A stretch of 64,000 nt of DNA, from the NCBI RefSeq assembly GCF_963675165.1, contig NC_087383.1, positions 1,208,001 through 1,272,000 of the forward strand, given 5' to 3'. How positions within the stretch are numbered: the stretch's first letter is position 1; each line of letters opens with the position of its first letter. This DNA is from Halichondria panicea. Taxonomy: Eukaryota > Porifera > Demospongiae > Suberitida > Halichondriidae. Below are positions 13,501-22,312 of this stretch, piece after piece. The translations under genes were made by a program, and so were the position numbers. Under the pieces are notes generated by a model, which worked only from the letters and a program-made list of their open reading frames with translations, was not told the origin of the DNA and made no database searches.

Positions 13501-14996
13501 AACTTTAGGAAGAAGCCAAAGCTAGAATCTCAGCACTTCCATACATCCAGCTCCTCCCCCATGCAGCCTTGCAGCAAAAAAGCACAGCATGCACACTGCC
13601 CAAAAAACGAGGGTCTCCTACTATTCTCGAACAAAGCCAAAAAAAAACTAGAGCTTCTCTTTTTCATTCTAGTTCTGTTATTATATTACTAGACAAAGCA
13701 TCTAGCTACAATGTTATTACATGTGTATCTTCTTGTAAATCACAATACAATGTTGTAGTTTGTAGCCCAGAGCAATCTATAGTACTGGTACTATAGCTCA
13801 TAGTTCCCTGCTAAATACACTCAAATGGGATCTAAGGCCTGTTAGACCATAGATTGAAGAGCTAGAGGGATAGGAAACGGAGTGGTGCACGTGATGATTT
13901 TACATTGAATCTGCAGTGGAGCCTCGAAAATTATCCGCGTTACGAGGCTATTAAGCACATTCTTGCCGGGTAACTCCCAAAGCTGTGTTTCCTTGAGACA
14001 TCATCTCTTTCAGCAATTTATAACACGCCTAGTCCATGAGCCACGTGTAGTACTTGCTAATGACTGACCACACCCAGTAAAAAGAGACTTTCCAATAAAG
14101 TTATATGTTCCGTACGGAAAAAAAACCACTGAAGAAACTGCTGAAGAATTATTACGAATTATTGCAAAAAAACCACTGAAGAAACTGCTGAAGGATCAGT
14201 ACGGGTTATTGCAAAAAAAACCACTGAAGAAACTGTAGAAGGATCAGTACGGGTTGCTGTTGTAGAAACTGCTAAACAATCAACTGTAGAAACTGCTAAC
14301 AAATCGGCCAAAAGAACATTTATTTCTTCAGCTGTAATTGATGTCAGCTTACTTGTTTTCTCCACAGGCTATTCTTATTATCTGTACAAGAAAAAGGAAA
14401 AGAATGAGAATGAGAATAGCAAGATTGCCTGGGAAGAACACAAGAAGTATACAGCTAAGCGAACTGTGGTCGCGGGCGGTTCAGTTGCAGGGACAACCAC
14501 TGGTGCTTTTGTTGGAACGCTAATTTGTCCAGGAGTTGGAAGCTTTGTGGGAGGTGTTATCGGAGGTGTGGTTGGAGACTTTTTTGGCTCAAAAGCTGGA
14601 GAAGCTGCTTATGATAGACTTTCTACCCCTGACGATGAGAAAGACGAGAAAAACGAGAATAATGAGAAAGACAAGAAAAATGAGTAACCTACTCTCCAAA
14701 AAGCTGAATATTAACTATACATGTGAAGAGTACAATAATGCTTACTCGTATTTTTCTTGTTTTATTGATTTCCTAACCATAGTTTGATAGTGCTGCTACA
14801 AATAATTATAAATCTCTATGAACTCACTTGGGTCATATTGGTACTCCTCTGGCTCCACTGTCTTGGTGTCATAGAGACTGTGGTAGGCAGTCACAGCTTC
14901 CTCCAGGTTCCAGTCCGTTGCATCCAGGAGGTCTCTGGCCAGAGCTGGGTCCGCATGAGTACGCTCAATGAATGTGGTGAGAACAGAGTCTGTCAT
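7190..14996 (-). CDS. OTUD7: OTUD7/Cezanne-type OTU deubiquitinase
   Basis: Minus-strand exons: 14828-14996, 12548-12619, 12022-12197, 10809-10941 and 7190-9117; all junctions keep frame, giving 825 aa, close to human OTUD7B (843). Order: N-terminal UBA-like domain (ARDLLDATDWNLEEAVTAYH, exon 1), linker with the RGLSFLASEVV segment, then an OTU protease with catalytic Cys209 in SGDGNCLLHAASLYMWGF and His370 in DSSHFAPL, then a Pro/Ser-rich region. Two A20-type zinc fingers are visible: about residues 546-566 (CVTEGCDMFG..C..C) and at the C-terminus, about 793-813 (CKNTGCDFFG..C..C). Vertebrate Cezanne has one. The family cleaves K11/K63-type ubiquitin chains and dampens NF-kB signalling. A second, broken copy of exon 1 lies at 21308-21475. 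Intron 1 carries a decayed glycine-zipper gene. Confidence 0.93.
9860..10560. repeat. Minisatellite with expanded CA cores in an OTUD7 intron
   Basis: Two copies of a roughly 130-bp unit (starting TATACACAGTTGGCATGACA, 9890 and 10021) are followed by about five copies of a shorter unit containing CTCAGGGTCCCATATGCAC and AGCAAAGACAAAGCTGC separated by (AC)n tracts of growing length. The longest tract, about 10446-10521, exceeds 70 bp. Frames through it give only His-Thr repeats, not protein. Confidence 0.85.
11030..11960. repeat. Diverged tandem repeat of about 250-350 bp in an OTUD7 intron
   Basis: Three diverged direct copies share the blocks CTAAGCTTTCAGAAAATC, TTTGACATTGGATCAAC and AAGTTATGGCTGTTGAAAG, with AAAAATGACA between them. 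Stops occur in every frame. Function unknown; a local tandem array between the exons at 10809-10941 and 12022-12197. Confidence 0.6.
12232..12476. mobile_element. MITE, CCGTATAGCGGG family (copy 1)
   Basis: Ends are inverted: TACCGTATAGCGGGAAATTT on the left and AAATTTCCCGCTACACAGTA on the right. Non-coding, about 245 bp, in an OTUD7 intron. The duplicated partner at about 18995-19010 reads straight through (GATACCTCTTATTT), i.e. it keeps the empty site, so this copy inserted after the duplication with a short (TA or TACC) target duplication. Confidence 0.8.
12784..13128. mobile_element. MITE with TACTTCTTCTAAATAAGGCGCC ends
   Basis: A 22-bp perfect inverted repeat forms both ends (12789-12810 and 13102-13123), flanked by ATACC/ACGGT-like bases; AAGGCGCC motifs recur inside in both orientations. 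No coding capacity. The element at 55290-55487 uses a related AAGGCGCC terminus. Confidence 0.75.
14107..14687 (+). pseudogene. Decayed 5'-truncated copy of the glycine-zipper gene
   Basis: The last 170 or so codons match the intact gene at 20055-20891: the KETVEESV-type repeats, SSAV.DV, then GGSVAGTTTGAFVG and PGVGSFVGGVIGGVVGD. About 120 N-terminal codons are missing. One of the internal repeats (around 14165) has seven A residues where the next has eight, so the frame is broken. The C-terminal glycine zipper is still open and has gained a DEKDEKNENNEKDKK tail. No suitable start remains upstream. It lies inside OTUD7 intron 1, antisense to it, and belongs to the direct duplication. Confidence 0.75.
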
Positions 14997-15000
14997 TCTG

Positions 15001-15004
15001 CGCC

Positions 15005-15035
<31 letters not shown>

Positions 15036-15075
15036 GTAGTATGGGCAGGGAAGTGTGTGTGTGTGTGTGTTTGGG
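15001..15075. repeat. (TG)n microsatellite just upstream of OTUD7 exon 1
   Basis: Two TG runs (15006-15032 and about 15052-15071) begin a few bases upstream of the OTUD7 start codon, within its 5' UTR or promoter. The duplicated copy at 21475-21490 has a shorter run. Confidence 0.8.
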
Positions 15076-15329
15076 GTATGTAAAAAGTATAATTTTGGAT
15101 GAGAGGAATTTTGTCCACTGTTTGCGTTACTACTGTGTATAGCTTTGTGTGTGGGAGGTTGGTGTACACTGTAGATTAAACACTATACATAATTGCAAGC
15201 TCTGATGCACAGCCAGGCCACCCACACTCATCGACCCTAACCACACCTACTCTAAGAGCATTGTACAGGAGAAATACAAAAACTGAAACCAAAAGCTCTC
15301 AATCTGATAACAAAACAAACAGCATGCGC

Positions 15330-16130
15330 AGTTGTTGGAATACTCACAGCTACTAAATACTGAGAGACATGTGTGCATGTGATGGTAATGACATTGAGTG
15401 TTTAATCACTCCAGGAACAGCAGTTACAATAGAGCTATATCAGAGGAGGTCCGACATGCATGTACAAATCACTACAAGTTCAGTGCATTGATGTCATTGC
15501 GGTCACATGATAACGTCCAAGCCAAATGCACTATCACTTGTAGTGATTCGTACATGCATGACGTCGGACCTCCTCTGGAACTATATTAGGTAGCATTCAT
15601 TTGGAGAAGACTACAAATGCTTGCCATGGCACACATTCATCCACCACGTCGTGTACAGCACAGTTTAATACAGCCATGCTTTACTATATACTACGTACAC
15701 AGCTATTACTAGTGAGGATCTAGTAAGGTAATGCATTAGTTAAAACGTAAGCCTTGTACACTAATGGCTTGTAGGATAACGAGAGAGCTTGTACTCGAAG
15801 TTCTATAAACATATCAATGCAAGCCTTTGTTTTACAAGCTTAACCCAGTGCAGTTAGCACTGTTGTTATGCTCTGCACAATGTGTTGCAATCAATAATTT
15901 AATAGATCTACATACACTAGCTAGCTTACCTTACAATTCTCTTGCTTGTCTGTACTGTACTGTATGTACTGTTTATCCACGTCCACTTCTCCTTACACTT
16001 TATGCTGACATAGCATTTATATTGTCACATGTCTCTGCAGAAAGTCATGTGAAAGTCTGTAAACAAAGATACTCTGACAAAGATATTCACGAAAAGAGAC
16101 ACCACTTTAATTTATATGTTGAGTGCTAGC
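15330..16130. repeat. Ancestral OTUD7/UBAP1 inter-gene segment (duplicated source or copy)
   Basis: The segment from GGAATACTCACAGCTACTAA onward recurs as a direct copy at 17706-18345. Its end (GACATAGCATTTATATTGTC, about 16007) recurs at 23512, immediately upstream of UBAP1 exon 1. It thus lies between an OTUD7 first exon and a UBAP1 first exon, and probably represents their old shared upstream region. No coding signal. Confidence 0.7.
15438..15587. mobile_element. Foldback MITE with an empty site in the duplicate
   Basis: Inverted ends of about 45 bp: TCAGAGGAGGTCCGACATGC on the left, and the reverse complement of GCATGACGTCGGACCTCCTC on the right, extended by ACAAATCACTACAAGT. Flanked by CTATA on both sides. 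The paralogous stretch at 17690-17850 has the same flanks (AACAGCAGTTACAATAGA and TAGGTAGCATT) with no insert, which fixes the element's limits. Confidence 0.8.
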
Positions 16131-16141
16131 ACAGAGCAGTC

Positions 16142-16168
16142 TTGCATATAAACAGACCAAGACCAAGT
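16142..16168 (+). pseudogene. Dead copy of UBAP1 exon 1
   Basis: The stretch GAGCAGTCTTGCATATAAAC ... GACCAAGTAAGT matches UBAP1 exon 1 (GAGCAGTCATGGCATACCAA ... GACCAAGTAAGT at 23631). The ATG has become TTG and part of the exon is deleted; the donor site is intact. Upstream sequence also matches (16000-16130 vs 23510-23630). Confidence 0.7.
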
Positions 16169-16556
16169 AAGTTGACAAGTTATTGCATTCAACTTTTGGA
16201 TCCACATGATAGTGCAGTGTAGGTCTACCTCATGCAAGAGTACAGCTAAGACAATGATAGGACAAAGAACAATGGAATGTCTTCTGTGGTTGCTAGCTGA
16301 GACCCTCTATGCTTGACTCTGTCTATTGGTTGGATCATGAAGCCGTCAAAACATCCAGAATGCAAAAGGTGATTAATTTTCTGCACTTGGTACGGATAAA
16401 CTTGCATGTATGTTTTCTGTTCAGAATCGGATCAAGTGGCATGTGGTTGTACCATACTGGACAAGCTGAGTGTGTATGGGGGAGCAGCCAGCTGGCACTT
16501 GAAGGGGACCAAGCACACACACTCTAGTTCAGGTATGGGCTTGTGTTTATCATTAT

Positions 16557-16684
16557 TACCCGAGGCGCGCGTGGGCGGCCACGGGTATAGTAGTATGTTG
16601 GTCTGTTTGTTACCCGAGGCGCGCGTGGGCGGCCACGGGTATAGTAGTATGTTGGTCTGTTTGTTTGTTTGTTTGTTTGTTTGT
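16557..16684. repeat. Two-copy 54-bp tandem repeat plus (GTTT)n
   Basis: The unit beginning TACCCGAGGCGCGCGTGGGC and ending GTTGGTCTGTTTGT occurs twice in a row, followed by five GTTT units. GC-rich CGCGCG core, unlike the AT-rich surroundings. Confidence 0.85.
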
Positions 16685-18099
16685 CACAGGTATATCTACT
16701 CACCTGGATGCCACAGCGCTGCGTTTACAGCATAGATAGCCTTCACACAACAATATCTTGATTTAAATAGTGGCAGATTTTGATGTTAAAGCTTCATTGT
16801 CGAGCAAAAGCTAAGAAGCTTGAACTTGCACGTTGGCAGCAAGCTAGCTACACGTGGCCTTGATTACGTAGTTGCAGCTGAAGTGATCCTTACCAAATAT
16901 AATTATAGTAGAAAGCTAAAATTGTGACTGGTTGTTGGCTGACTCTGGATCCTATACTCCAGCCTGGCAGGAGCCATACCTCTTTAAGTCTAAGCTCCAG
17001 GCTTCTTTGCTGTCATCCCTGTCCACAGTGCATGTCTAATGTGACATGTACCACTCAATGTTTCAGCATGCCTCCAAGTCTGGTTTAGTTTTATTGCTCT
17101 TGAGTTGCTGTGCTAGTCATACATGCTACATGCACTGCATTATCACTCTTCTGGTTTCTTTATTATCATGTCACCAGCCGAGGGTTTGCACTTTAGTGCT
17201 CTAGTTTTATAGTGTCCTTGCAGTGTCATTGTTCATAAATTTTTGCTATAATTATAGCTAAGTGTAATGTCAGTATGATTTTATCATACAGGCAAATCAA
17301 GGAAGCCCTTGAACAAGAGTCAGTCAAACAAGCCGATCCAAACACACTACACAAAGAAGACCCCACCCACTAACAAACAGCCTCAGGGCTCGGAACAACT
17401 GCACCCGTCATGGGCAGCCAGTAAGAAGCGGGAAAAAATGGAGAACAGAATCTTAGGGATAAAAAACAGACTCAGACTAAATGAATGTAGTTTCCAAAAA
17501 AATTATTTATTAAGTTGTTGTAGTAATAGCATGCACTACTCAGATTAAGCTAACTATCATCTATCTTCAGTTAATAAGTACAATGCCTTGTCCCAGTCTC
17601 TGCCTGACTTTTGGTATAGATGATCACGAATCTTCTCTCTCAACCTAAATACTCGACAGCCTGAGAGTAGGTGTGAAGAGAGAAAAATACACTGTTAATT
17701 AATCAGTTGCTTGCTTGGAATACTCACAGCTACTAAATACTGAGAGACATGTGTGCGTGTGATGGTAATGACATTGAGCGTGTTTAGTCACTCCAGGAAC
17801 AGCAGTTACAATAGAACTACATGTATTTAGGTAGCATTTGGGGAAGACTGCAAATGCTTGCCATGGTACACCCACCACGTCACGTACAGCACAGTTTAAT
17901 AAATACAGCCATGCTCTTTAATATGTACAGTGTGCAGATCTACTAGGTAATGCATTAGTTGAAACATAAGCCTTAAATTGTACTAATGGCTTGTAGGATA
18001 ACGAGAGCTCGCGCATACTCAATTAAGTGCTCTATAAACAAAAAAACAAACAAAAATGCAAGCTAGCCTAACCCAATGTGTTAAGCCCAGATAGCACTT

Positions 18100-18312
18100 A
18101 GTTGGGCATGGTCCCCACCTTCTGTTAAGAAAGAAAGTCGGGTTTCAAGCTTATGTAACATGCTGATATAGTAGCTATGAATATTATTGTTCTGAAGAGG
18201 GTGCTGCATTGCTTGCGGTTGCGCAACCAGATATAACACTGATCACGTTAAAAATGCCTTGATTGTAAGACAAATCCTGACGTAAGTTTGAAACCTCCTT
18301 TCTTAACTAGTT
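18100..18312. mobile_element. MITE with AGTTGGGC-type end
   Basis: Starts AGTTGGGCATGGTCCCCACC. Near the ends TTAAGAAAGAAAGTCGGGTTTC is inverted to GAAACCTCCTTTCTTAA. The partner sequence at about 15840-15870 (CAGTTAGCACTGTTGTTATG) lacks it, so it inserted into this copy only. Related ends occur at 29684-29783, 30411-30597 and 33376-33446. Confidence 0.6.
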
Positions 18313-18899
18313 AGCACTGTTGTTATGCTCTGCACAATCTAACTGCTAATGAGACAGTGGTTGAAAAATAATAGGCGAAGATTATTGATTTCCTTTTAAG
18401 TGATTGATTACCACAAACGATTGCTAGTGTACCTTTGGTTCGATTATCTTTGCAAGCAACAAGTGCTGCCTCAGTACTATCTTCAGATACATGTAACTTC
18501 TAGAAATAGGAAATCCAGTATCTGTAATTAATAGAGCCACATAAAGAATAGGGCAATTACACATGCACCATAAAGGTACAGCACATAATTATTGATGTAT
18601 ACAAAAGTTCATATCAAGCAAGACTGCATGTACACATTAGACGAGCAGTACCTTGGTGTTGTCCCCCTCATATCTGTGCATTGGCAACTCTGGGAAGGGG
18701 AAACCCCATTCCAGACCTCACTCTTCTGCATGGGAAGTATGTATTCAGACTATAGGACCTGCATGAAAACACAGTGCATGGATGCAGGACTTCCTAAGGC
18801 ATAGACATCACTAAAGCAAATCAATACTTTCCGTGGGGGGGTCAGTTTGTTGTAAATCTTTGGTGATAAATAGAGTCACCATAATCATAAATCAGTGCA

Positions 18900-19140
18900 G
18901 GTGGCCTTACTTTTGACCATTATTATCATCCACCCTGCATTGTGACCACACTCTCTGTAGCTGTACGTGTGTAATTGTGAGGAGAGTGCCAAACTACCGA
19001 TACCTCTTATTTGTGAGGAGGGGGAGTATTGATTTAGGAGGGACAACATATTATCGATTGTAACCTGGTCCTTTTTGGGAAGCTATTCATGTTGTCTGCT
19101 ATGCCGCCAAACTCTAAAAGTCCTCTGTTGGAATACATAT
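18900..19140 (-). pseudogene. Dead copies of OTUD7 exons 3 and 2
   Basis: 18920-19010 matches the 5' part of OTUD7 exon 3 and its acceptor (CATTATCATCCACCCTGCAT vs CATTATCATCCACCCTCGCA). 19040-19135 matches exon 2 (TTTTGGGAAGCTATTCATGT vs TTTTGGGAAGCTGTCCACGT). Small deletions break both frames. Order and strand match the intact gene, confirming a direct duplication of this part of OTUD7. Confidence 0.75.
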
Positions 19141-19228
19141 AATTATATGATTGTCATGAGACAATACGACTCTACAAATTAAGTGTGTACCAATTACATA
19201 TACTTATTATCATAGTACAGCTAGTCTT

Positions 19229-19285
19229 GGGGATATCCCGGGTACTTTCCGTCATAAAATTGAGGGAAGTACCCGGGAGATCCCC
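19229..19285. repeat. 57-bp foldback, GGGGATATCCCGGGTACTTT family (copy 1)
   Basis: GGGGATATCCCGGGTACTTTC pairs with GAAGTACCCGGGAGATCCCC across a short loop. A second copy lies at 19879-19936, 650 bp away, with the same loop start GTCATAA. Confidence 0.75.
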
Positions 19286-19429
19286 TAGCAGGCCCAATCA
19301 GCACTCTAATTAAGTGTGACAACTAGTTTTTATGCCTCGGTGAGCATGCGCAAGCGAGGTATGCTGTTTAGCTAATTAATTTTTAAGATCCCTAATTGGA
19401 TTTCTCTAAACTTCTTTAACAGACTACCA

Positions 19430-19595
19430 TAATTATAGCGGGGAATTTTCAGGGGACAAAATATTCGTGGTTGAGCAATACATTGAGACATTTCGTGGGT
19501 TATATTTTCGTGGTTGGAGCTTGCACTGCAGGTAAAGGTAGGCAAGGTCGCTTCATTCGTGGGTAAAATATTTGTGGTCTGACCTCCTGCCAATA
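19430..19595. mobile_element. Truncated MITE, CCGTATAGCGGG family (copy 2)
   Basis: ATTATAGCGGGGAATTTTCA, ATATTCGTGGTTGAGCAATA and GGTAAAGGTAGGCAAGGTC match the complete element at 27437-27633, but the right terminus is missing. Confidence 0.65.
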
Positions 19596-19878
19596 TCTGC
19601 CATATGGCACAGGTCAAATGGTGAACTGTGCCACTATCTAGATACTGGCATAGTATGGCTGAAGTTACCTAAAGCTCACCCTCCACCCAGTAACCTGAAA
19701 CGGTCCCTTTTATAGTATAACACTGTTAACAGATTCAGTGGTAGGCAGAAGAAGTCACTACTGAGCCAATATATCCCATGTAGCACTGTGCATGTGTCAC
19801 AACTATAACATAATTATAATTATGATTGAGACAATAATGCTACAAATTAAGTTTGTACTGATTGCAAGTATTTATTCA

Positions 19879-19936
19879 GGGGATATCCCGGGTACTTTCC
19901 GTCATAAGGGTGAGGGAACTTCCCTGGGAGATCCCC
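19879..19936. repeat. 58-bp foldback, GGGGATATCCCGGGTACTTT family (copy 2)
   Basis: Same arms as 19229-19285, with two mismatches in the right arm (TTCCCTGGGAGATCCCC). It lies about 115 bp upstream of the glycine-zipper start codon. Confidence 0.75.
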
Positions 19937-20054
19937 TAGCAGCACATATAGCAGTACAGCATTAAAGTTATATCTATATAATAGCATATGCAGCCAGCTT
20001 ACATTTCAGTGGTCACAGTGTCCAACAAGTTAAATTGCTTACACTAAATCTACA

Positions 20055-20891
20055 ATGGCGGAAAGAAACACAGAAGTACTAGTTAGGATTCCTGACCCAA
20101 AATCGATGAACTCGGATTTGCAAAAGGTGGAAGATGCATTGAGGGCATTCAAAAATGAAGGAAGACCGATCGAAGAATTGAGCAACTCTCCATCCATGGT
20201 TGTATTAATTCAAATTACACACACCCATGTGAAAGTAACTAGAGGTGACGATGAGCTTGCTAACGTGGAGAAATATCTTCCAATTTTAAAGGTATGCATA
20301 AAAGCCCTTCAACTTTGTGTTAATGAACTCAGAGAAAATCCAGCCCTCGCTAAAGAAATCGCCATTAGGATAAACATAACTGTAATCAGCTTATCCCAAT
20401 TTGCTTTCAAAAAGTTTGTTAAAACAGGCTGTGAAGAAACAGTTGAAAAATCAGTGCAAGCTATTGCAAAAGAAACTGTTGAAGAATCAGTGCAGTTTGT
20501 TGGTGTAGAAACTGCTAAAAAAGCAACTGCAAAAGGTGTTGCAGAAACGACTAAAAATATAGGAAAATTGAATAGGGCTGCTGCATCAGCGCAAACAGCA
20601 TTTTATTCTTCAGCTGTAACTGATGTTGGTTTCCTTGCAGTCTCAACAAGCTATTACATTTACCAGTTCAAAAACGACAGTATTACCAGGGAACAATTAG
20701 ATGAGCACATAGCTAAGGGAGTTGTGGGCACGGGCGGTTCAATTCTGGGGACAACCGCTGGTGCTTTTGTTGGGTCCTTTCTCTTTCCAGGAGTTGGAAC
20801 CTTCCTGGGAGGATTTTTCGGAGGAATGCTTGGGGATGTAGTTGGATCAAAAGGTGGACAAGCTCTTTACAATAGGCTGTCTGCCTCCTAA
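20055..20891 (+). CDS. Intronless glycine-zipper membrane protein, function unknown
   Basis: A single uninterrupted frame of 278 aa in a region where all other genes are split. The first ATG (ACAATGGCGG context) is used. Residues 1-105 are a soluble, mixed-charge helical region. Residues 105-190 carry two or three degenerate copies of an ETVE.SVQ..AKET heptad-like repeat and a hydrophobic stretch (SSAVTDVGFLAVSTSYYIY). The C-terminal 55 residues are a glycine zipper: GGSILGTTAGAFVG, FPGVGTFLGGFFGG and MLGDVVGSKGG, with Gly every four residues. Such zippers pack as paired membrane helices and occur in pore-forming or membrane-remodelling proteins. No family name recognised, so the role is unknown. 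A broken paralog is at 14107-14687. Lack of introns suggests retro-origin or transfer (inference). Confidence 0.75.
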   Translation: MAERNTEVLVRIPDPKSMNSDLQKVEDALRAFKNEGRPIEELSNSPSMVVLIQITHTHVKVTRGDDELANVEKYLPILKVCIKALQLCVNELRENPALAKEIAIRINITVISLSQFAFKKFVKTGCEETVEKSVQAIAKETVEESVQFVGVETAKKATAKGVAETTKNIGKLNRAAASAQTAFYSSAVTDVGFLAVSTSYYIYQFKNDSITREQLDEHIAKGVVGTGGSILGTTAGAFVGSFLFPGVGTFLGGFFGGMLGDVVGSKGGQALYNRLSAS

Positions 20892-21230
20892 CAAGGCAGT
20901 ACCCTATTCTTCAAAAAGACTTATAAAGGAAATCTACGTAGCTTCTAGATGACTCGTCAGTTGAAGTAGTTATAATGGTATAGACAGTCATAGAGAACAG
21001 ATAAGCAGCTACTAAATTGTTTGCATGTATATATGCGCTTATCACACTATTATTATGTATATGTATCTAACCACATGCACTTTTGCGTATACATGTACTT
21101 TATCCATGTTGGTAGTGAGAAAAAGATTATAATTATGTAAAATAATGTTTTTCCTGATTTTTGTTTATTGATTAGTTGTTTTCATTAATACGTGTTGAAT
21201 AAGAAATACAAGCAATGTATGGCATCAATG

Positions 21231-21475
21231 AACTCACTTGGGTCATACAATTATTGGCCATGGGTACTCCAAATATATTCTCAATAAACTCACTTGAGTC
21301 ATAATTATTAGTACTCCTCTGGCTCCACTGTCTTGGTGTCACAGAGACTATGATAGGCAGTCACAGCTTCTTCCAGGTTCCAGTCCGTTGCATCCAGGAG
21401 GTCTCTGGCCAGAGCTGGATCCGCATGAGTACGCTCAATGAATGTGGTGAGCACAGAGTCTGTCATTCTGTGCCT
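21231..21475 (-). pseudogene. Broken duplicate of OTUD7 exon 1
   Basis: 21308-21475 encodes the same UBA-containing exon start as OTUD7 exon 1 (MTDSVLTTFIERTHADPALA), nearly identical for 52 codons with one Tyr-to-Cys change. The segment before the donor is altered: after EPEEY comes TAA. A further partial repeat of the donor region is at 21231-21260. It could still make a 52-aa UBA-only peptide, but not an OTUD7 first exon. Part of the direct duplication. Confidence 0.8.
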
Positions 21476-21744
21476 GTGTGTGTGTGTGTGGGGGGTAGTG
21501 TGTACATGTGGGGAAGGTGAGTAGTGTAGAAGTATAGTATGGGTGGGGGGAATTGTGTCCACTGTTTGCGTTACTACAATGTAAGTGTGTGTGTGGGGGA
21601 GGTTGTATACAGAGTGTGGCCCGTCCCCAGCCTTAAAAGAGAGGGACGGGTTTCAAGCCTACAAGCATTTGCTCTCTGCATTGCGTACTAACTATGAATA
21701 TTGTTAATTTTGGCCGCGCCTCAAGCCAAAAAATGCATTAGTTA

Positions 21745-22036
21745 CAGTAGAACTTCGATTATCCGGACACCTTGGTTCCAGAAGCAGGCCGGATAAGTGA
21801 ATATGCCGGATAATTGAATAGATAAACCACGCCTTGATCCACCCACTTTATTGATAAACAGCAGTGCCACATGGTTGTCTGCGCATGCGCAGAAGATAAG
21901 CAGGTATGTCTCCATGGTAACAGCTGTAACGCGCATGCGCATTTAAGAGACACGCCCATTTTCTGAATTATTTAATCTGATTAAAAAAAAACTGCCAAGC
22001 CGGATAATGGAGGTTCCGGATAATGGAGGTTCTACT
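21745..22036. mobile_element. Pogo/Tigger-like MITE, CAGTAGAAC ends, TA target site
   Basis: Left end CAGTAGAACTTCGATTATCC, right end GGATAATGGAGGTTCTACTG; both are flanked by TA. Subterminal CCGGATAA motifs recur in both orientations. CAG...CTG ends and TA duplication are typical of pogo-like Tc1/mariner elements. No transposase. It sits inside a larger inverted-repeat element (about 21617-22140) whose ends read TGGCCCGTCCC and GGGACAGGCCA. Confidence 0.7.
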
Positions 22037-22312
22037 GTACATGTATACAATCTGATTGGTGCTGTATGATTTTCTGCAGTAGAACAACTACTTATGGGCT
22101 TGAAATCTGTCCCCCCCCCCTTGGGCTGGGACAGGCCACACCCACACATACAGGGCGCTTGGTGTACATAGTGCATTGACACTAATTGAGCACTATGCAT
22201 TTGCACTGCATAGCCAGGCCACTCACACTGATTAGATCTACTCTAGCATTGTACAGTGGAGAATTGAAAACTGAAACCAATGTGGCAACAAATAAACAGA
22301 CAACAGATAATT

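Larger units (their letters stand above)
16280..18790 (-). pseudogene. Inverted, decayed copy of the UBAP1/BUD22-like 3' ends
   Basis: In opposite orientation to the originals the following blocks recur. ACCCTCTATGCTTGACTCTG at 16301 matches the BUD22-like exon 28539-28680. 16462-16532 matches exon 28335-28405. 17290-17470 matches the last exon 28028-28233 (GCAAATCAAGGAAGCCC, CACTACACAAAGAAGACC). 17555-17690 matches the last UBAP1 exon with an internal deletion. 18640-18760 matches the UBAP1 exon 27057-27167. Frames are broken and exons are missing, so none is an intact gene. The BUD22 C-terminal frame is locally open (17309-17465) but lacks the conserved KIIFADSD end. Confidence 0.8.

Noticed and set aside
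15398-16129. Small frames between the two duplicated blocks as genes
   Set aside because: They cross the MITE and the old promoter segment, have no domain features, and are not conserved in the copy at 17.7-18.3 kb.
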